Positions 42,273-51,368 of a DNA stretch of 64,000 nt are shown piece by piece (the first letter of the stretch is position 1; each line of letters starts with the position of its first letter). A program made the position numbers and the translations under genes. The stretch lies in the NCBI RefSeq assembly GCF_900187605.1, contig NZ_FYEA01000011.1, forward strand, positions 245,876 to 309,875, read 5' to 3'. The stretch comes from Pseudomonas sp. Irchel 3H7 (GTDB lineage: Bacteria > Pseudomonadota > Gammaproteobacteria > Pseudomonadales > Pseudomonadaceae). A model generated the notes under the pieces. That model did no database searches, had not been told where the DNA came from, and saw nothing but the letters and a program-made list of their open reading frames with translations.

Positions 42273-42385
42273 GATCGTTCCCACGCTCCGCGTGTGGGAA
42301 TGCAGCCTGGGACGCTCCGCGTCCCCCCAAAAGCCAAACGCGGAGCGTCCGTTGAGGCATTCCTTTGCTGCGCATGGGAACGATC
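42273..42385. repeat. Long inverted repeat (GATCGTTCCCACGCTC family)
   Basis: Starts GATCGTTCCCACGCTCCGCG and ends GGGAACGATC, with inner arms GGGACGCTCCGCGTCCC and ACGCGGAGCGTCC. It fills the first part of the 327-base gap between ligase and the transporter gene; the remaining ~195 bases presumably hold the transporter promoter, but I see no convincing box. Confidence 0.85.
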
Positions 42386-42580
42386 AGCCACAAAACAGTG
42401 CATGCTTTCTGCAATGCCCAGTTCCGGGCATTCAAACGCCCTCATCCCTCCGCACCCAACCTTTTAAAACACTTGTTCGGGACTCTGGTTCGGAAATTGC
42501 TACTTTCTATAGGTCGTACGCGTTCCAGTAACAATAATTCTGCGCCACAAGCGCTCATATTGGTTCTTAGGGATTGAATA

Positions 42581-43363
42581 ATGAAAAAAGCATTGCTGAC
42601 CCTTTCTGCACTGGCGTTGTGCATGGCCGCTGGCTCCGCGCTGGCCAAGGAATACAAAGAGCTGCGCTTTGGCGTTGACCCTTCGTATGCACCGTTCGAG
42701 TCGAAAGCGGCCGACGGCAGCCTGGTGGGCTTCGACATCGATCTGGGCAACGCGATCTGCGCCGAACTGAAGGTCAAGTGCAAGTGGGTCGAAAGTGACT
42801 TCGACGGCATGATTCCGGGCCTCAAAGCCAACAAATTCGACGGTGTGATCTCGTCGATGACCGTGACCCCGGCCCGCGAAAAAGTCATCGACTTCTCCAG
42901 CGAGCTGTTCTCCGGCCCGACCGCTTATGTGTTCAAAAAAGGCTCCGGTATCACCGCAGACGTCGCATCCCTCAAGGGCAAAACCGTCGGCTACGAGCAG
43001 GGCACCATTCAAGAAGCCTACGCCAAAGCCGTGCTGGACAAGGCCGGCGTGAAAACCCAGGCCTATCAGAACCAGGATCAGGTGTATTCCGACCTGACCT
43101 CTGGCCGTCTCGACGCCGGTATCCAGGACATGCTGCAAGCCGAACTGGGCTTTTTGAAGTCGCCACAGGGCGCCGACTATGACGTCAGCAAGCCAGTCGA
43201 CAGCGAATTGCTGCCAGCCAAAACCGCTGTCGGTATTAAGAAAGGTAACACTGAGCTGAAAGCGCTTTTAGATAAAGGTATCAAAGCGTTACACGATGAC
43301 GGCAAATACGCCGAGATTCAAAAGAAACACTTTGGCGATCTGAATCTGTACAGCGGCAAATAA
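42581..43363 (+). CDS. Basic amino acid ABC transporter substrate-binding protein (AotJ/HisJ-like)
   Basis: 260-residue periplasmic receptor with a 22-residue signal peptide (ending SALA-KEY). Type II solute-binding fold: KELRFGVDPSYAPFES, GFDIDLGNAICAELKVKC, WVESDFDGMIPGLKANKFDG and MTVTPAREKVIDFS. The disulfide-forming pair C-x(6)-C (AICAELKVKCKW) is typical of Lys/Arg/Orn/His binders. Probable ligand is arginine/ornithine or histidine. Gene order matches aotJ-aotQ-aotM-aotO-aotP, without the aot-linked argR. Confidence 0.9.
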   Translation: MKKALLTLSALALCMAAGSALAKEYKELRFGVDPSYAPFESKAADGSLVGFDIDLGNAICAELKVKCKWVESDFDGMIPGLKANKFDGVISSMTVTPAREKVIDFSSELFSGPTAYVFKKGSGITADVASLKGKTVGYEQGTIQEAYAKAVLDKAGVKTQAYQNQDQVYSDLTSGRLDAGIQDMLQAELGFLKSPQGADYDVSKPVDSELLPAKTAVGIKKGNTELKALLDKGIKALHDDGKYAEIQKKHFGDLNLYSGK

Positions 43364-43369
43364 TGCCCC

Positions 43370-43396
43370 GGCGCCCATCCTCGATGGGCGCCTTTT
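43370..43396 (+). terminator. Intercistronic terminator after the receptor gene
   Basis: GGCGCCCAT-cctcg-ATGGGCGCC followed by TTTT. It probably reduces read-through so that receptor exceeds permease. Confidence 0.85.
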
Positions 43397-43419
43397 CCAT
43401 CCGCTCAGGTTGCTGATTT

Positions 43420-44148
43420 ATGTTCGAAAACCTCTTACAAAATCTGGGGCTCTCCGCCTTCAGCCTCAAGGGTTTTGGCCCGTTGCTGTTGGAAGGCACC
43501 TGGATGACCATCAAATTATCGGCGTTGTCGCTGTTGGTGGCCGTGTTGCTCGGCCTGCTTGGCGCTAGTGCCAAACTGTCAAAAGTCAAACTGGTGCGCC
43601 TGCCCGCGCAGCTCTACACCACGCTGATTCGCGGGGTGCCGGATCTGGTGCTGATGCTGCTGATCTTCTACAGCCTGCAGACCTGGCTGACGTCTCTGAC
43701 CGATTATCTGGAATGGGAATACATCGAAATCGACCCGTTCAGCGCCGGGGTGCTGACCCTGGGTTTCATTTATGGTGCGTATTTCACCGAAACCTTCCGT
43801 GGCGCGATCCTCGCCGTGCCGCGCGGACAGGTTGAAGCGGCCACAGCGTATGGCCTCAAACGCGGCCAGCGCTTTCGCTTCGTGGTGTTTCCGCAAATGA
43901 TGCGCTTCGCCCTGCCGGGTATCGGCAACAACTGGATGGTGATGCTCAAGGCCACCGCGCTGGTGTCGATCATTGGTCTGGCCGATCTGGTCAAAGCCGC
44001 GCAGGACGCCGGTAAAAGCACTTATCAACTGTTCTACTTCCTGGTTCTCGCCGCATTGATCTATCTGCTGATCACCAGTGCCTCGAATTTCATCCTGCGC
44101 TGGCTCGAACGTCGCTACGCCGCCGGTGCCCGGGAGGCCGTACGATGA
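43420..44148 (+). CDS. Basic amino acid ABC transporter permease (AotQ/HisQ-like)
   Basis: 242-residue polar amino acid permease with about five hydrophobic segments. Family stretches: GTWMTIKLSALSLLVAVLLG, LIRGVPDLVLMLLIFY, FIYGAYFTETFRGAILAVPR and the coupling EAA loop GQVEAATAYGLKRGQRFRFV. It forms a heterodimer with the next gene product. They overlap by ATGA. Confidence 0.93.
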   Translation: MFENLLQNLGLSAFSLKGFGPLLLEGTWMTIKLSALSLLVAVLLGLLGASAKLSKVKLVRLPAQLYTTLIRGVPDLVLMLLIFYSLQTWLTSLTDYLEWEYIEIDPFSAGVLTLGFIYGAYFTETFRGAILAVPRGQVEAATAYGLKRGQRFRFVVFPQMMRFALPGIGNNWMVMLKATALVSIIGLADLVKAAQDAGKSTYQLFYFLVLAALIYLLITSASNFILRWLERRYAAGAREAVR

Positions 44149-44855
44149 TCGAACTTTTGCAGGAATATTGGCGAGCCTTCCTTTATACCGATGGCCAGAA
44201 CATTACCGGGCTGGCGATGACGATGTGGCTGCTCAGCGCCTCGATCTTCTTCGGTTTCCTGGTGTCGATTCCGCTGTCGATTGCACGGGTTTCGCCGCAC
44301 TTCTACATTCGCTGGCCGGTGCAGTTTTACACCTACCTGTTCCGTGGCACGCCGTTGTATATCCAGTTGCTGATCTGCTACACCGGGATCTACAGCCTGG
44401 CCGCCGTGCGTGCGCAGCCGTTGCTCGACAGTTTCTTTCGCGATGCGATGAACTGCACGATCCTCGCCTTCGCCCTCAACACCTGCGCCTACACCACGGA
44501 GATTTTCGCCGGGGCGATCCGCAGCATGAACCACGGCGAGGTCGAAGCGGCCAAGGCTTACGGGCTGACCGGCTGGAAGCTGTATGCCTACGTGATCATG
44601 CCGTCGGCGCTGCGCCGTTCGTTGCCGTATTACAGCAACGAAGTGATCCTGATGCTGCACTCGACCACCGTGGCCTTCACCGCGACCATCCCCGACATCC
44701 TGAAAGTCGCCCGGGACGCCAACTCGGCGACCTTCCTGACTTTTCAGTCGTTCGGCATCGCCGCGCTGATCTACCTGACCATTACCTTTGCGCTGGTCGG
44801 CCTGTTCCGCCTTGCTGAACGCCGATGGCTGGCTTTCCTCGGGCCGACTCACTAG
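44145..44855 (+). CDS. Basic amino acid ABC transporter permease (AotM/HisM-like)
   Basis: 236-residue partner permease. TYLFRGTPLYIQLLICYTGI, LNTCAYTTEIFAGAIRSM and the EAA loop NHGEVEAAKAYGLTGWKLYA are visible. Contacts the same ATPase as the first permease. The overlap with the upstream gene and the short 12-base gap to the next gene indicate one operon. Confidence 0.93.
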   Translation: MIELLQEYWRAFLYTDGQNITGLAMTMWLLSASIFFGFLVSIPLSIARVSPHFYIRWPVQFYTYLFRGTPLYIQLLICYTGIYSLAAVRAQPLLDSFFRDAMNCTILAFALNTCAYTTEIFAGAIRSMNHGEVEAAKAYGLTGWKLYAYVIMPSALRRSLPYYSNEVILMLHSTTVAFTATIPDILKVARDANSATFLTFQSFGIAALIYLTITFALVGLFRLAERRWLAFLGPTH

Positions 44856-44867
44856 GACACCTTTGCA

Positions 44868-45986
44868 ATGCGCCACCTGATTCATGACTTGCTGGCCCCG
44901 CTGCCGGGGACCGCACGACAGATCCACAGCTTCCACTTCGGCCCGGAACAGGCCAAGGGCAAGGTTTACATTCAGTCTTCGCTGCATGCCGACGAATTGC
45001 CGGGCATGCTCGTCGCCTGGCATCTCAAACAGCGTCTGGCCGAGCTGGAGGCCGCCGGGCGCCTGCGCAGCGAAATCGTGTTGGTGCCGGTGGCCAACCC
45101 GGTCGGCCTCGAACAAGTGCTGATGGACGTGCCGCTGGGCCGTTACGAACTGGAGAGCGGGCAGAACTTCAACCGCTGGTTCGTCGACCTCAGCGAGGAA
45201 ATCGGCAACGCCATCGAGGGCAGGCTGAATGACGATGCACAGCACAACCTTGAACTGATCCGCAGCCATCTGCGCAATGCCCTCGCCCGCCAGACTGCCA
45301 GCACGCAACTGCAATCCCAGCGCCTGATCCTGCAACGGCTGGCCTGTGATGCGGATATGGTGCTCGACTTGCACTGCGACTTCGAATCGGTGGTTCACCT
45401 CTACACCACGCCCGAAGCGTGGCCGCAGGTCGAACCGCTGGCGCGCTATATCGAAGCCCAGGCGAGCCTGCTGGCCACTGACTCCGGCGGTCAGTCGTTC
45501 GACGAATGCTTCACGCTGCTGTGGTGGCAATTGAAAGAGCGCTTCGGCGAACACTTCGAGATTCCGCTGGGCAGTTTCTCCGTGACCGTCGAGTTGCGCG
45601 GCCAGGGTGACGTTACTCATCCGCTCGCCAGCCGCGACTGCCAGGCACTGATCGATTATCTGATCCAGTCCGATGCGATCGTCGGCGAGACCAAACCGCA
45701 ACCACCGCTGCCGTTCCCCGCCACGCCGCTGGCCGGTGTGGAACCGGTGACCACCCCGGTCGGCGGCCTGCTGGTGTATACCGCCACGGCGGGGCAATAC
45801 CTCGAAGCCGGGCAGCAGATCGCCGAAATCATCGACCCTATCCACGACCGGGTCACCCCCATTCATTGCACCAGCGCCGGCGTGATGTACGCCCGTTCGC
45901 TGCGACGCATGGCCACTGCCGGCATGGTCATCGCCCACGTCGCGGGCGCTGAAGCCTATCGCAGCGGCTACCTACTTTCGCCTTGA
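44868..45986 (+). CDS. AotO-like succinylglutamate desuccinylase/aspartoacylase-family protein
   Basis: 372 residues. A zinc peptidase-like fold: the metal-binding set includes H40 and E43 in SSLHADELPGM and the histidine of MVLDLHCDFES; FNRWFVDLS matches the family's substrate-binding arginine loop. It is encoded between permease and ATPase genes, the same position as aotO of the P. aeruginosa arginine/ornithine transporter. Its function there is not established; deacylation of an imported N-acyl amino acid is a possibility, not shown. Confidence 0.88.
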   Translation: MRHLIHDLLAPLPGTARQIHSFHFGPEQAKGKVYIQSSLHADELPGMLVAWHLKQRLAELEAAGRLRSEIVLVPVANPVGLEQVLMDVPLGRYELESGQNFNRWFVDLSEEIGNAIEGRLNDDAQHNLELIRSHLRNALARQTASTQLQSQRLILQRLACDADMVLDLHCDFESVVHLYTTPEAWPQVEPLARYIEAQASLLATDSGGQSFDECFTLLWWQLKERFGEHFEIPLGSFSVTVELRGQGDVTHPLASRDCQALIDYLIQSDAIVGETKPQPPLPFPATPLAGVEPVTTPVGGLLVYTATAGQYLEAGQQIAEIIDPIHDRVTPIHCTSAGVMYARSLRRMATAGMVIAHVAGAEAYRSGYLLSP

Positions 45987-45999
45987 GGATGTCTGTCCC

Positions 46000-46764
46000 A
46001 TGTACAAACTGACCGTTGAAGGCCTGCACAAAAGCTATGGCGACCATCAGGTGCTCAAAGGCGTTTCGCTCAAGGCCAAGACCGGCGACGTGATCAGCCT
46101 GATCGGTGCCAGCGGCTCGGGCAAAAGCACTTTTTTGCGCTGCATCAACTTTCTTGAACAACCCAACGACGGCGCCATGAGCCTCGATGGCCAAGCGATC
46201 CGCATGGTCACCGACCGCCACGGCATGCACGTCGCCGATGCCGATGAACTGCAACGTTTGCGCACGCGGCTGGCGATGGTGTTCCAGCATTTCAACCTGT
46301 GGAGCCACATGACCGTGCTGGAAAACATCACCATGGCCCCGCGCCGGGTGTTGGGTTGCAGCAAACAGGAAGCCGACGATCGTGCGCGGCGTTATCTCGA
46401 CAAGGTTGGTTTGCCGGCGCGAGTGGCCGATCAATACCCGGCGTTTCTCTCCGGCGGTCAGCAACAGCGCGTAGCGATTGCCCGGGCGCTGGCGATGGAG
46501 CCTGAGGTGATGTTGTTCGATGAACCGACCTCGGCGCTCGATCCGGAATTGGTCGGTGAAGTGTTGAAGGTGATTCAAGGGCTGGCGGAAGAAGGCCGGA
46601 CCATGATCATGGTGACCCATGAGATGAGCTTCGCTCGTAAGGTTTCCAGCCAGGTGTTGTTTCTGCATCAAGGTCTGGTGGAAGAAGAAGGCGCCCCCGA
46701 GGAAGTCCTCGGCAACCCGAAAAGCGAACGCCTCAAACAATTCCTCAGCGGAAACCTCAAGTAG
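46000..46764 (+). CDS. Basic amino acid ABC transporter ATP-binding protein (AotP/HisP-like)
   Basis: 254-residue ATPase. Walker A GASGSGKST, Q-loop MVFQHFNLWSHMT, signature FLSGGQQQRVAIARAL, Walker B VMLFDEPTSALDPE and H-loop MVTHEM. The FQHFNLW and RCINFLEQP stretches mark the polar amino acid subfamily. Last gene of the transporter operon. GAGG ribosome site. It is followed by a REP-like element. Confidence 0.94.
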   Translation: MYKLTVEGLHKSYGDHQVLKGVSLKAKTGDVISLIGASGSGKSTFLRCINFLEQPNDGAMSLDGQAIRMVTDRHGMHVADADELQRLRTRLAMVFQHFNLWSHMTVLENITMAPRRVLGCSKQEADDRARRYLDKVGLPARVADQYPAFLSGGQQQRVAIARALAMEPEVMLFDEPTSALDPELVGEVLKVIQGLAEEGRTMIMVTHEMSFARKVSSQVLFLHQGLVEEEGAPEEVLGNPKSERLKQFLSGNLK

Positions 46765-46775
46765 CCCACGTTCCC

Positions 46776-46868
46776 CTGTAGGAGCTGCCGAAGGCTGCGA
46801 TCTTTTGATCTTGTTTTGTAGAGATCAAGATCAAGATCAAAAGATCGCAGCCTTCGGCAGCTCCTACA
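46776..46868. repeat. REP-like inverted repeat (AAGATCGCAGCC family)
   Basis: CTGTAGGAGCTGCCGAAGGC and inverse CCTTCGGCAGCTCCTACA bracket a long A/T-rich centre (GATCTTGTTTTGTAGAGATC). Confidence 0.88.
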
Positions 46869-46942
46869 CGGTCACCCTGATTAAACCTTTCGCCAACTGA
46901 TGTGGTCACTGGAAGAACCCCTCCAGAGCGCGCGCAGCCCGC

Positions 46943-49432
46943 ATGGCGAAATCCTCCGACCTGGCAAAAATCTGGTTCAGCGCCCGCGGCTGGAAGCCGT
47001 TCGCCTTTCAGAAAGATGTATGGGCGGCGGTCAAAAAAGGCGAATCCGGCCTGCTCCACGCCAGCACCGGTGCCGGTAAAACCTATGCCGTGTGGTTTGC
47101 CGCGCTCAATCGCTTCGCGCGCTCGCAGCCTGCCGTCGAAACACCGCGCAAACGCAAATCACCGGCCGAACCGCTGACCGTGCTGTGGATCACCCCCATG
47201 CGCGCCCTCGCCGCCGACACCGCGCGTGCCTTGCAAGCGCCGGTCGATGACCTGCAGATCCCGTGGAACATCGGCCTGCGCACCGGCGACACCAGCAGCA
47301 GCGAGCGCGCCCGCCAGAGCCGACGCCTGCCGACCACGCTGATCACCACCCCGGAAAGCCTGACCCTGCTGCTCGCCCGCGCTGATGCACAGGTAGCGCT
47401 GTCGACTCTGCGCATGATCGTCGTCGATGAATGGCACGAACTGCTCGGCAACAAGCGCGGCGTGCAACTGCAACTGGCCCTCGCCCGCCTGCGGCATTGG
47501 CAGCCTGAGCTGATCGTCTGGGGCGTCTCGGCCACCCTGGGTAATCAATCCCACGCCGAGCAGGTGCTGATCCCACAGGGCGGCGGCATCAGCATTCAGG
47601 GGCAAAGCGAAAAAACGCTGAAGGTCGACACCCTCCTCCCACCGGCCATCGAGCGTTTTCCCTGGGCCGGGCATATCGGTCTGAAGATGCTGCCGCAGGT
47701 CGTTGCCGAACTGGATGCTTGCGCCAGCACCTTGGTCTTCACCAATACGCGGGCGCAATCGGAAATCTGGTATCAGGCGCTGCTGGAGGCACGGCCGGAC
47801 TGGGCCGGGCTGATCGCGTTGCATCACAGCTCCCTGTCTCGCGAGACTCGCGACTGGGTCGAACAGGCCTTGAAGAACGGGCATTTGAAAGCCGTAGTCT
47901 GCACTTCAAGCCTGGACCTGGGCGTGGATTTCCTGCCCGTCGAGCGCGTACTGCAAATCGGCTCGGCCAAAGGTGTCGCGCGCCTGATGCAACGGGCCGG
48001 ACGCTCGGGCCATGCACCGGGGCGCACGTCGCGGGTGACGCTGGTGCCGACGCACAGCCTTGAGTTGATCGAAGCCGCCGCCGCCCGCGATACCGTCGAA
48101 CAACGGCGCATCGAACCACGCCTGTCACCGCACAAACCGCTGGATGTGCTGGTGCAACACTTGGTCAGCATGGCCCTCGGCGGTGGGTTTATTCCTGAAG
48201 AGTTGTACGAAGAAGTCCGCGGCGCCTGGGCCTATCGCGACCTGACACCCGCTGACTGGAGCTGGGCGCTAGCTTTCGTACGCCATGGCGGGATGTCTCT
48301 GACAGCCTATCCGGATTACCGCCGGGTCGAGCCGGACGAGCACGGCGTCTGGCGCGTACCGGATGCGCGATTGGCGCGGCGCCATCGCATGAGCATCGGC
48401 ACCATCGTCAGTGACGCGAGCATCCATCTGAAATTCTGGAGCAAGGGCGGCGGTGGCAAACAGTTGGGCAGTGTCGAGGAAGGCTTTATCGCGCGGCTTA
48501 AACCCGGTGATGGTTTTCTCTTCGCCGGGCGTTTGCTGGAGTTGGTGCGAGTGGAAAACATGACCGCTTACGTCAAACGCAGCACGGCGAAGAAAGCCGC
48601 GGTGCCGCGCTGGAATGGCGGGCGGATGCCACTTTCCAACGAGTTGGCCGAAGCCGTGGTCAGGCGCTTCAGTGCCGCCGCGCAGGGTGAGTTTGTCGGC
48701 CCGGAAATGCAGGCGTTGCGACCGTTACTGGAAACGCAGATGCACTGGTCTGGCTTGCCCACCGCCGAAAATCTGTTGGCCGAAGTGCTGAAATCCCGCG
48801 AAGGCTGGCACCTTTTTCTCTACCCGTTTGCCGGGCGCCAGGTGCATCTGGGGCTGGCGAGCCTGCTGGCCTGGCGTGTCAGCCAGCGCCAGCCCGTGAC
48901 GTTCTCGATCGCGGTGAACGATTACGGCCTGGAATTGCTCAGCGCCACGCCCGTCGACTGGGCCGAGCATTTGAATACACAACTGTTCAACGCCGATCAC
49001 CTGTTAAAGGATGTACTGGCCAGCCTCAACGCAGGCGAATTGGCGTTGCGACGCTTCCGTGAAATCGCCCGGATTGCCGGGCTGGTCTTCGCCGGTTACC
49101 CCGGTGCGCCGAAAAGCACCCGGCAGGTACAGGCGTCCAGCGGTTTGTTCTTCGAAGTGTTCAAACAATACGACGCCGACAACCTGTTGCTCGCACAGGC
49201 CGGGGAAGAAGTCCTACGAGAGGAATTGGATATTCAACGTCTGGAACAGACACTGGAGCAAATCAACCGGATGAAACTCGACGTGCATCAGATAAAGCGT
49301 CCTACACCCCTGGGGTTTCCACTGCTGGTGGAGCGCATGCGCGAAAGCATGAGTTCAGAGAAACTCGCCGACCGCATCAGACGGATGGTTGGAGACCTGG
49401 AAAAATCCGCCGACAAGGGCAAACACCGATGA
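46943..49432 (+). CDS. Ligase-associated DEXH-box DNA helicase (Lhr-like)
   Basis: 829 residues, a superfamily 2 Lhr-core helicase. Walker A is HASTGAGKTYAVW; the DEXH box is VVDEWHELLG (DEWH). The helicase lobe 2 has TLVFTNTRAQSEIWY, TSSLDLGVDFLPV and MQRAGRSGHAP. The long C-terminal region (residues about 400-829) is the Lhr winged-helix and beta domain. It belongs to the same repair cassette as the exonuclease and ligase at 39.5-42.3 kb, here separated from them by 4.7 kb. It overlaps pdeM by four bases. It is a DNA-dependent ATPase in characterised relatives. Confidence 0.93.
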   Translation: MAKSSDLAKIWFSARGWKPFAFQKDVWAAVKKGESGLLHASTGAGKTYAVWFAALNRFARSQPAVETPRKRKSPAEPLTVLWITPMRALAADTARALQAPVDDLQIPWNIGLRTGDTSSSERARQSRRLPTTLITTPESLTLLLARADAQVALSTLRMIVVDEWHELLGNKRGVQLQLALARLRHWQPELIVWGVSATLGNQSHAEQVLIPQGGGISIQGQSEKTLKVDTLLPPAIERFPWAGHIGLKMLPQVVAELDACASTLVFTNTRAQSEIWYQALLEARPDWAGLIALHHSSLSRETRDWVEQALKNGHLKAVVCTSSLDLGVDFLPVERVLQIGSAKGVARLMQRAGRSGHAPGRTSRVTLVPTHSLELIEAAAARDTVEQRRIEPRLSPHKPLDVLVQHLVSMALGGGFIPEELYEEVRGAWAYRDLTPADWSWALAFVRHGGMSLTAYPDYRRVEPDEHGVWRVPDARLARRHRMSIGTIVSDASIHLKFWSKGGGGKQLGSVEEGFIARLKPGDGFLFAGRLLELVRVENMTAYVKRSTAKKAAVPRWNGGRMPLSNELAEAVVRRFSAAAQGEFVGPEMQALRPLLETQMHWSGLPTAENLLAEVLKSREGWHLFLYPFAGRQVHLGLASLLAWRVSQRQPVTFSIAVNDYGLELLSATPVDWAEHLNTQLFNADHLLKDVLASLNAGELALRRFREIARIAGLVFAGYPGAPKSTRQVQASSGLFFEVFKQYDADNLLLAQAGEEVLREELDIQRLEQTLEQINRMKLDVHQIKRPTPLGFPLLVERMRESMSSEKLADRIRRMVGDLEKSADKGKHR

Positions 49433-50085
49433 ACGCGCCCTACCCTGTGCGACTGGCGGGTGAAGACCTCTGGTTGCTGCCGGAAAAGGCCCTGTACTGG
49501 CCGGCGCAACAGGCCTTGCTGATTGCCGATGTGCATTTCGGTAAAGCCGCCGCCTACCGCAGCCTCGGTCAACCGGTCCCGCAAGGCACTACCGCGAGCA
49601 ATATTGCAGTGATTGACCGATTGCTGGCGAAAATGCCCTGCCGACAGCTGATATTCCTTGGCGATTTTCTCCACGGACCCGGCTCGCATGCCGTGGGGAC
49701 TTTGCGCGAACTGGCCGAATGGCGTGCGCGCCATGTTGATCTGCCGATGACACTGATCCGCGGCAATCACGACAAACGGGCGGGCGATCCGCCGGAATCG
49801 CTGAATATCCGGGTCGTGCCCGAACCGCTGCTGATCGGGCCATTCGCCCTGCAACATGAACCGGACCCGCATCCTGAACGACACGTACTGGCCGGTCATG
49901 TGCATCCGGTCTATCGGTTACATGGCAAGGGCCGACAAAGCTTGCGCTTGGCGTGTTTCAGACTCAGCGAACGCATCAGCCTGCTGCCGGCCTTTGGCGC
50001 GTTTACCGGGGGATATCCGGTCGAGAAGGAGCAAAACTGCAGAATTTTCGTCATCGGTGACAACGAAATATGGCCAGTCAGTTGA
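49429..50085 (+). CDS. pdeM: Ligase-associated DNA damage response endonuclease PdeM
   Basis: 218-residue metallophosphoesterase. Calcineurin-type motifs in order: DVHFGK, LGDFLHGPG, RGNHDK and GHVHP. Its relatives have Mn-dependent phosphodiesterase and DNA endonuclease activity within the Exo-Lig-Lhr-PdeM cassette. Its start overlaps the helicase stop (ATGA). It ends the second half of the cassette. Confidence 0.94.
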   Translation: MNAPYPVRLAGEDLWLLPEKALYWPAQQALLIADVHFGKAAAYRSLGQPVPQGTTASNIAVIDRLLAKMPCRQLIFLGDFLHGPGSHAVGTLRELAEWRARHVDLPMTLIRGNHDKRAGDPPESLNIRVVPEPLLIGPFALQHEPDPHPERHVLAGHVHPVYRLHGKGRQSLRLACFRLSERISLLPAFGAFTGGYPVEKEQNCRIFVIGDNEIWPVS

Positions 50086-50131
50086 CGTCTTCACAGACCT
50101 CATCTGACTGGCCATTGGTTTTCAATGCAGA

Positions 50132-50341
50132 TCAGGCAACCGGTGCCGGTGGCGGCTCGTCTGGAAGGGTCGGTTCGCCCGGCTCGGTCGGTTGTTCGTT
50201 GGGGGTATCGGGATCGGGCTGTCCGGGAATTCCGCCGGCCATGCTCAGTGGCGGATGCGCCAACAAGGACCAGGCCAATACGCCAATCTGATTGGGCTCG
50301 AGCCTTGCCAGTTCGGCAGTGATTTGCGGATCGATCTTCAT
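50132..50341 (-). CDS. Small conserved protein with proline-rich tail, function unknown
   Basis: 69 residues. The first 35 (MKIDPQITAELARLEPNQIG, VLAWSLLAHPPL) look helical and amphipathic; the rest is a Pro/Glu-rich, probably disordered tail. The ribosome site GAGGAG before the ATG is strong. I do not recognise a named family, though the sequence has the look of a Pseudomonas conserved hypothetical. Transcribed in the same direction as dcd, 107 bases downstream. Confidence 0.72.
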   Translation of the reverse strand: MKIDPQITAELARLEPNQIGVLAWSLLAHPPLSMAGGIPGQPDPDTPNEQPTEPGEPTLPDEPPPAPVA

Positions 50342-50360
50342 AGGGCACTCCTCGCGAAGG

Positions 50361-50386
50361 CCCGTTTTGCCGAAAGCAAAAACGGG
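50361..50386 (-). terminator. Hairpin between dcd and the small Pro-rich gene
   Basis: CCCGTTTT-GC-cgaaa-GC-AAAAACGGG forms a stem with one bulge, downstream of dcd on the minus strand. No U-tail follows, so it may be a weak terminator or a 5' leader structure of the small gene. Confidence 0.35.
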
Positions 50387-50447
50387 CAGTACACCCCATA
50401 GAGTGTCTGCCCGCCAAAGAATTCCCGCGATCTGTCGGATGGACCGA

Positions 50448-51014
50448 TCAGGTGCGCGGCAAGGTCACGCCACGCTGGCCCTGGTACTTGCCACCGCGAT
50501 CCTTGTAGGACACTTCGCATTCCTCGTCGGATTCAAGGAAGAGCATCTGCGCCACGCCTTCGTTGGCGTAGATTTTCGCCGGCAGGTTAGTGGTGTTGGA
50601 GAATTCCAGCGTCACGTGGCCTTCCCACTCTGGCTCAAGCGGGGTGACGTTAACGATGATGCCGCAGCGCGCGTAGGTGCTTTTACCCAGGCAGATGGTC
50701 AATACATTGCGCGGAATGCGGAAGTATTCGACGGTGCTGGCCAGTGCAAAGGAGTTCGGCGGAATGATGCAGACGTCGCTATGGACGTCGACGAAGCTGC
50801 CCGGGTCGAAGTTTTTCGGGTCGACGATGGACGAGTTGATGTTGGTGAACACCTTGAAGTGATTGGTGCAACGTACATCGTAGCCATAGCTCGATACACC
50901 GTAGGAGATCACACGGCTGTCATCGCTGCCGCGCATCTGGCGCTCGACGAACGGTTCGATCATGCCGTGTTCCTGCGCCATGCGGCGAATCCACTTGTCC
51001 GATTTGATGCTCAT
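50448..51014 (-). CDS. dcd: dCTP deaminase
   Basis: 188-residue homotrimeric enzyme converting dCTP to dUTP, a step toward dTTP. Start MSIKSDKWIRRMAQEHGMIE; motifs SYGVSSYGYDVRC, TICLGKSTYARCGIIVNVTP and the catalytic glutamate in WEGHVTLEFSNT; QMLFLESDE. The ATG at 51014 gives the usual N-terminus; an upstream frame adds 33 residues without family match. It stands alone. Confidence 0.96.
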   Translation of the reverse strand: MSIKSDKWIRRMAQEHGMIEPFVERQMRGSDDSRVISYGVSSYGYDVRCTNHFKVFTNINSSIVDPKNFDPGSFVDVHSDVCIIPPNSFALASTVEYFRIPRNVLTICLGKSTYARCGIIVNVTPLEPEWEGHVTLEFSNTTNLPAKIYANEGVAQMLFLESDEECEVSYKDRGGKYQGQRGVTLPRT

Positions 51015-51368
51015 GGCGGGGTGTCCTGAATAGCGAGGTGGAAAAATTCTGTCCGGCATCTTACCGGGCGCGCCGCCGGGTTCAAAGTGCGCGGTGCAAT
51101 TCTCGCCGAACACCCATGAAATACGAGCTTTGGCGACGAACCGTCACACCGCCGATCCCGAAAACAGAGAAACCTTCGCAAGAAGCATTGGCACTTCTCG
51201 GAAACTGGGTTAAGGTGGCGTCACTGTGTTGCTTGTGTCACTGAGAATCTCTACACGATATGTTGAATTTCGATCCAACCATCTACAAGAATTTTTCCTG
51301 CTCTTTGCACTCAGTCTCGGCCAGGGTTCTTCCTGAGTCGCAGTTATCTTTGTTCAAGGAGTTACACC
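51015..51368. other. Gap between dcd and the cold-shock gene
   Basis: 354 bases without a gene I can support. The last ~130 bases presumably include the long 5' untranslated leader typical of csp genes, ending in AAGGAG before the ATG. A 42-codon frame at 51116 is open but has no ribosome site. Confidence 0.45.

Noticed and set aside
44115..45938. Minus-strand open frame of 607 codons opposite the aot-like operon
   Set aside because: Same antisense effect; no domain recognisable.
51180..51210. TGGCAC near 51189 considered as a sigma-54 -24 box
   Set aside because: The expected -12 TTGC at the right spacing is absent.
51116..51244. 42-codon frame (MKYELWRR start) upstream of the cold-shock gene
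   Set aside because: No ribosome site, no known homolog recalled, and it lies where a cold-shock leader/promoter is expected.
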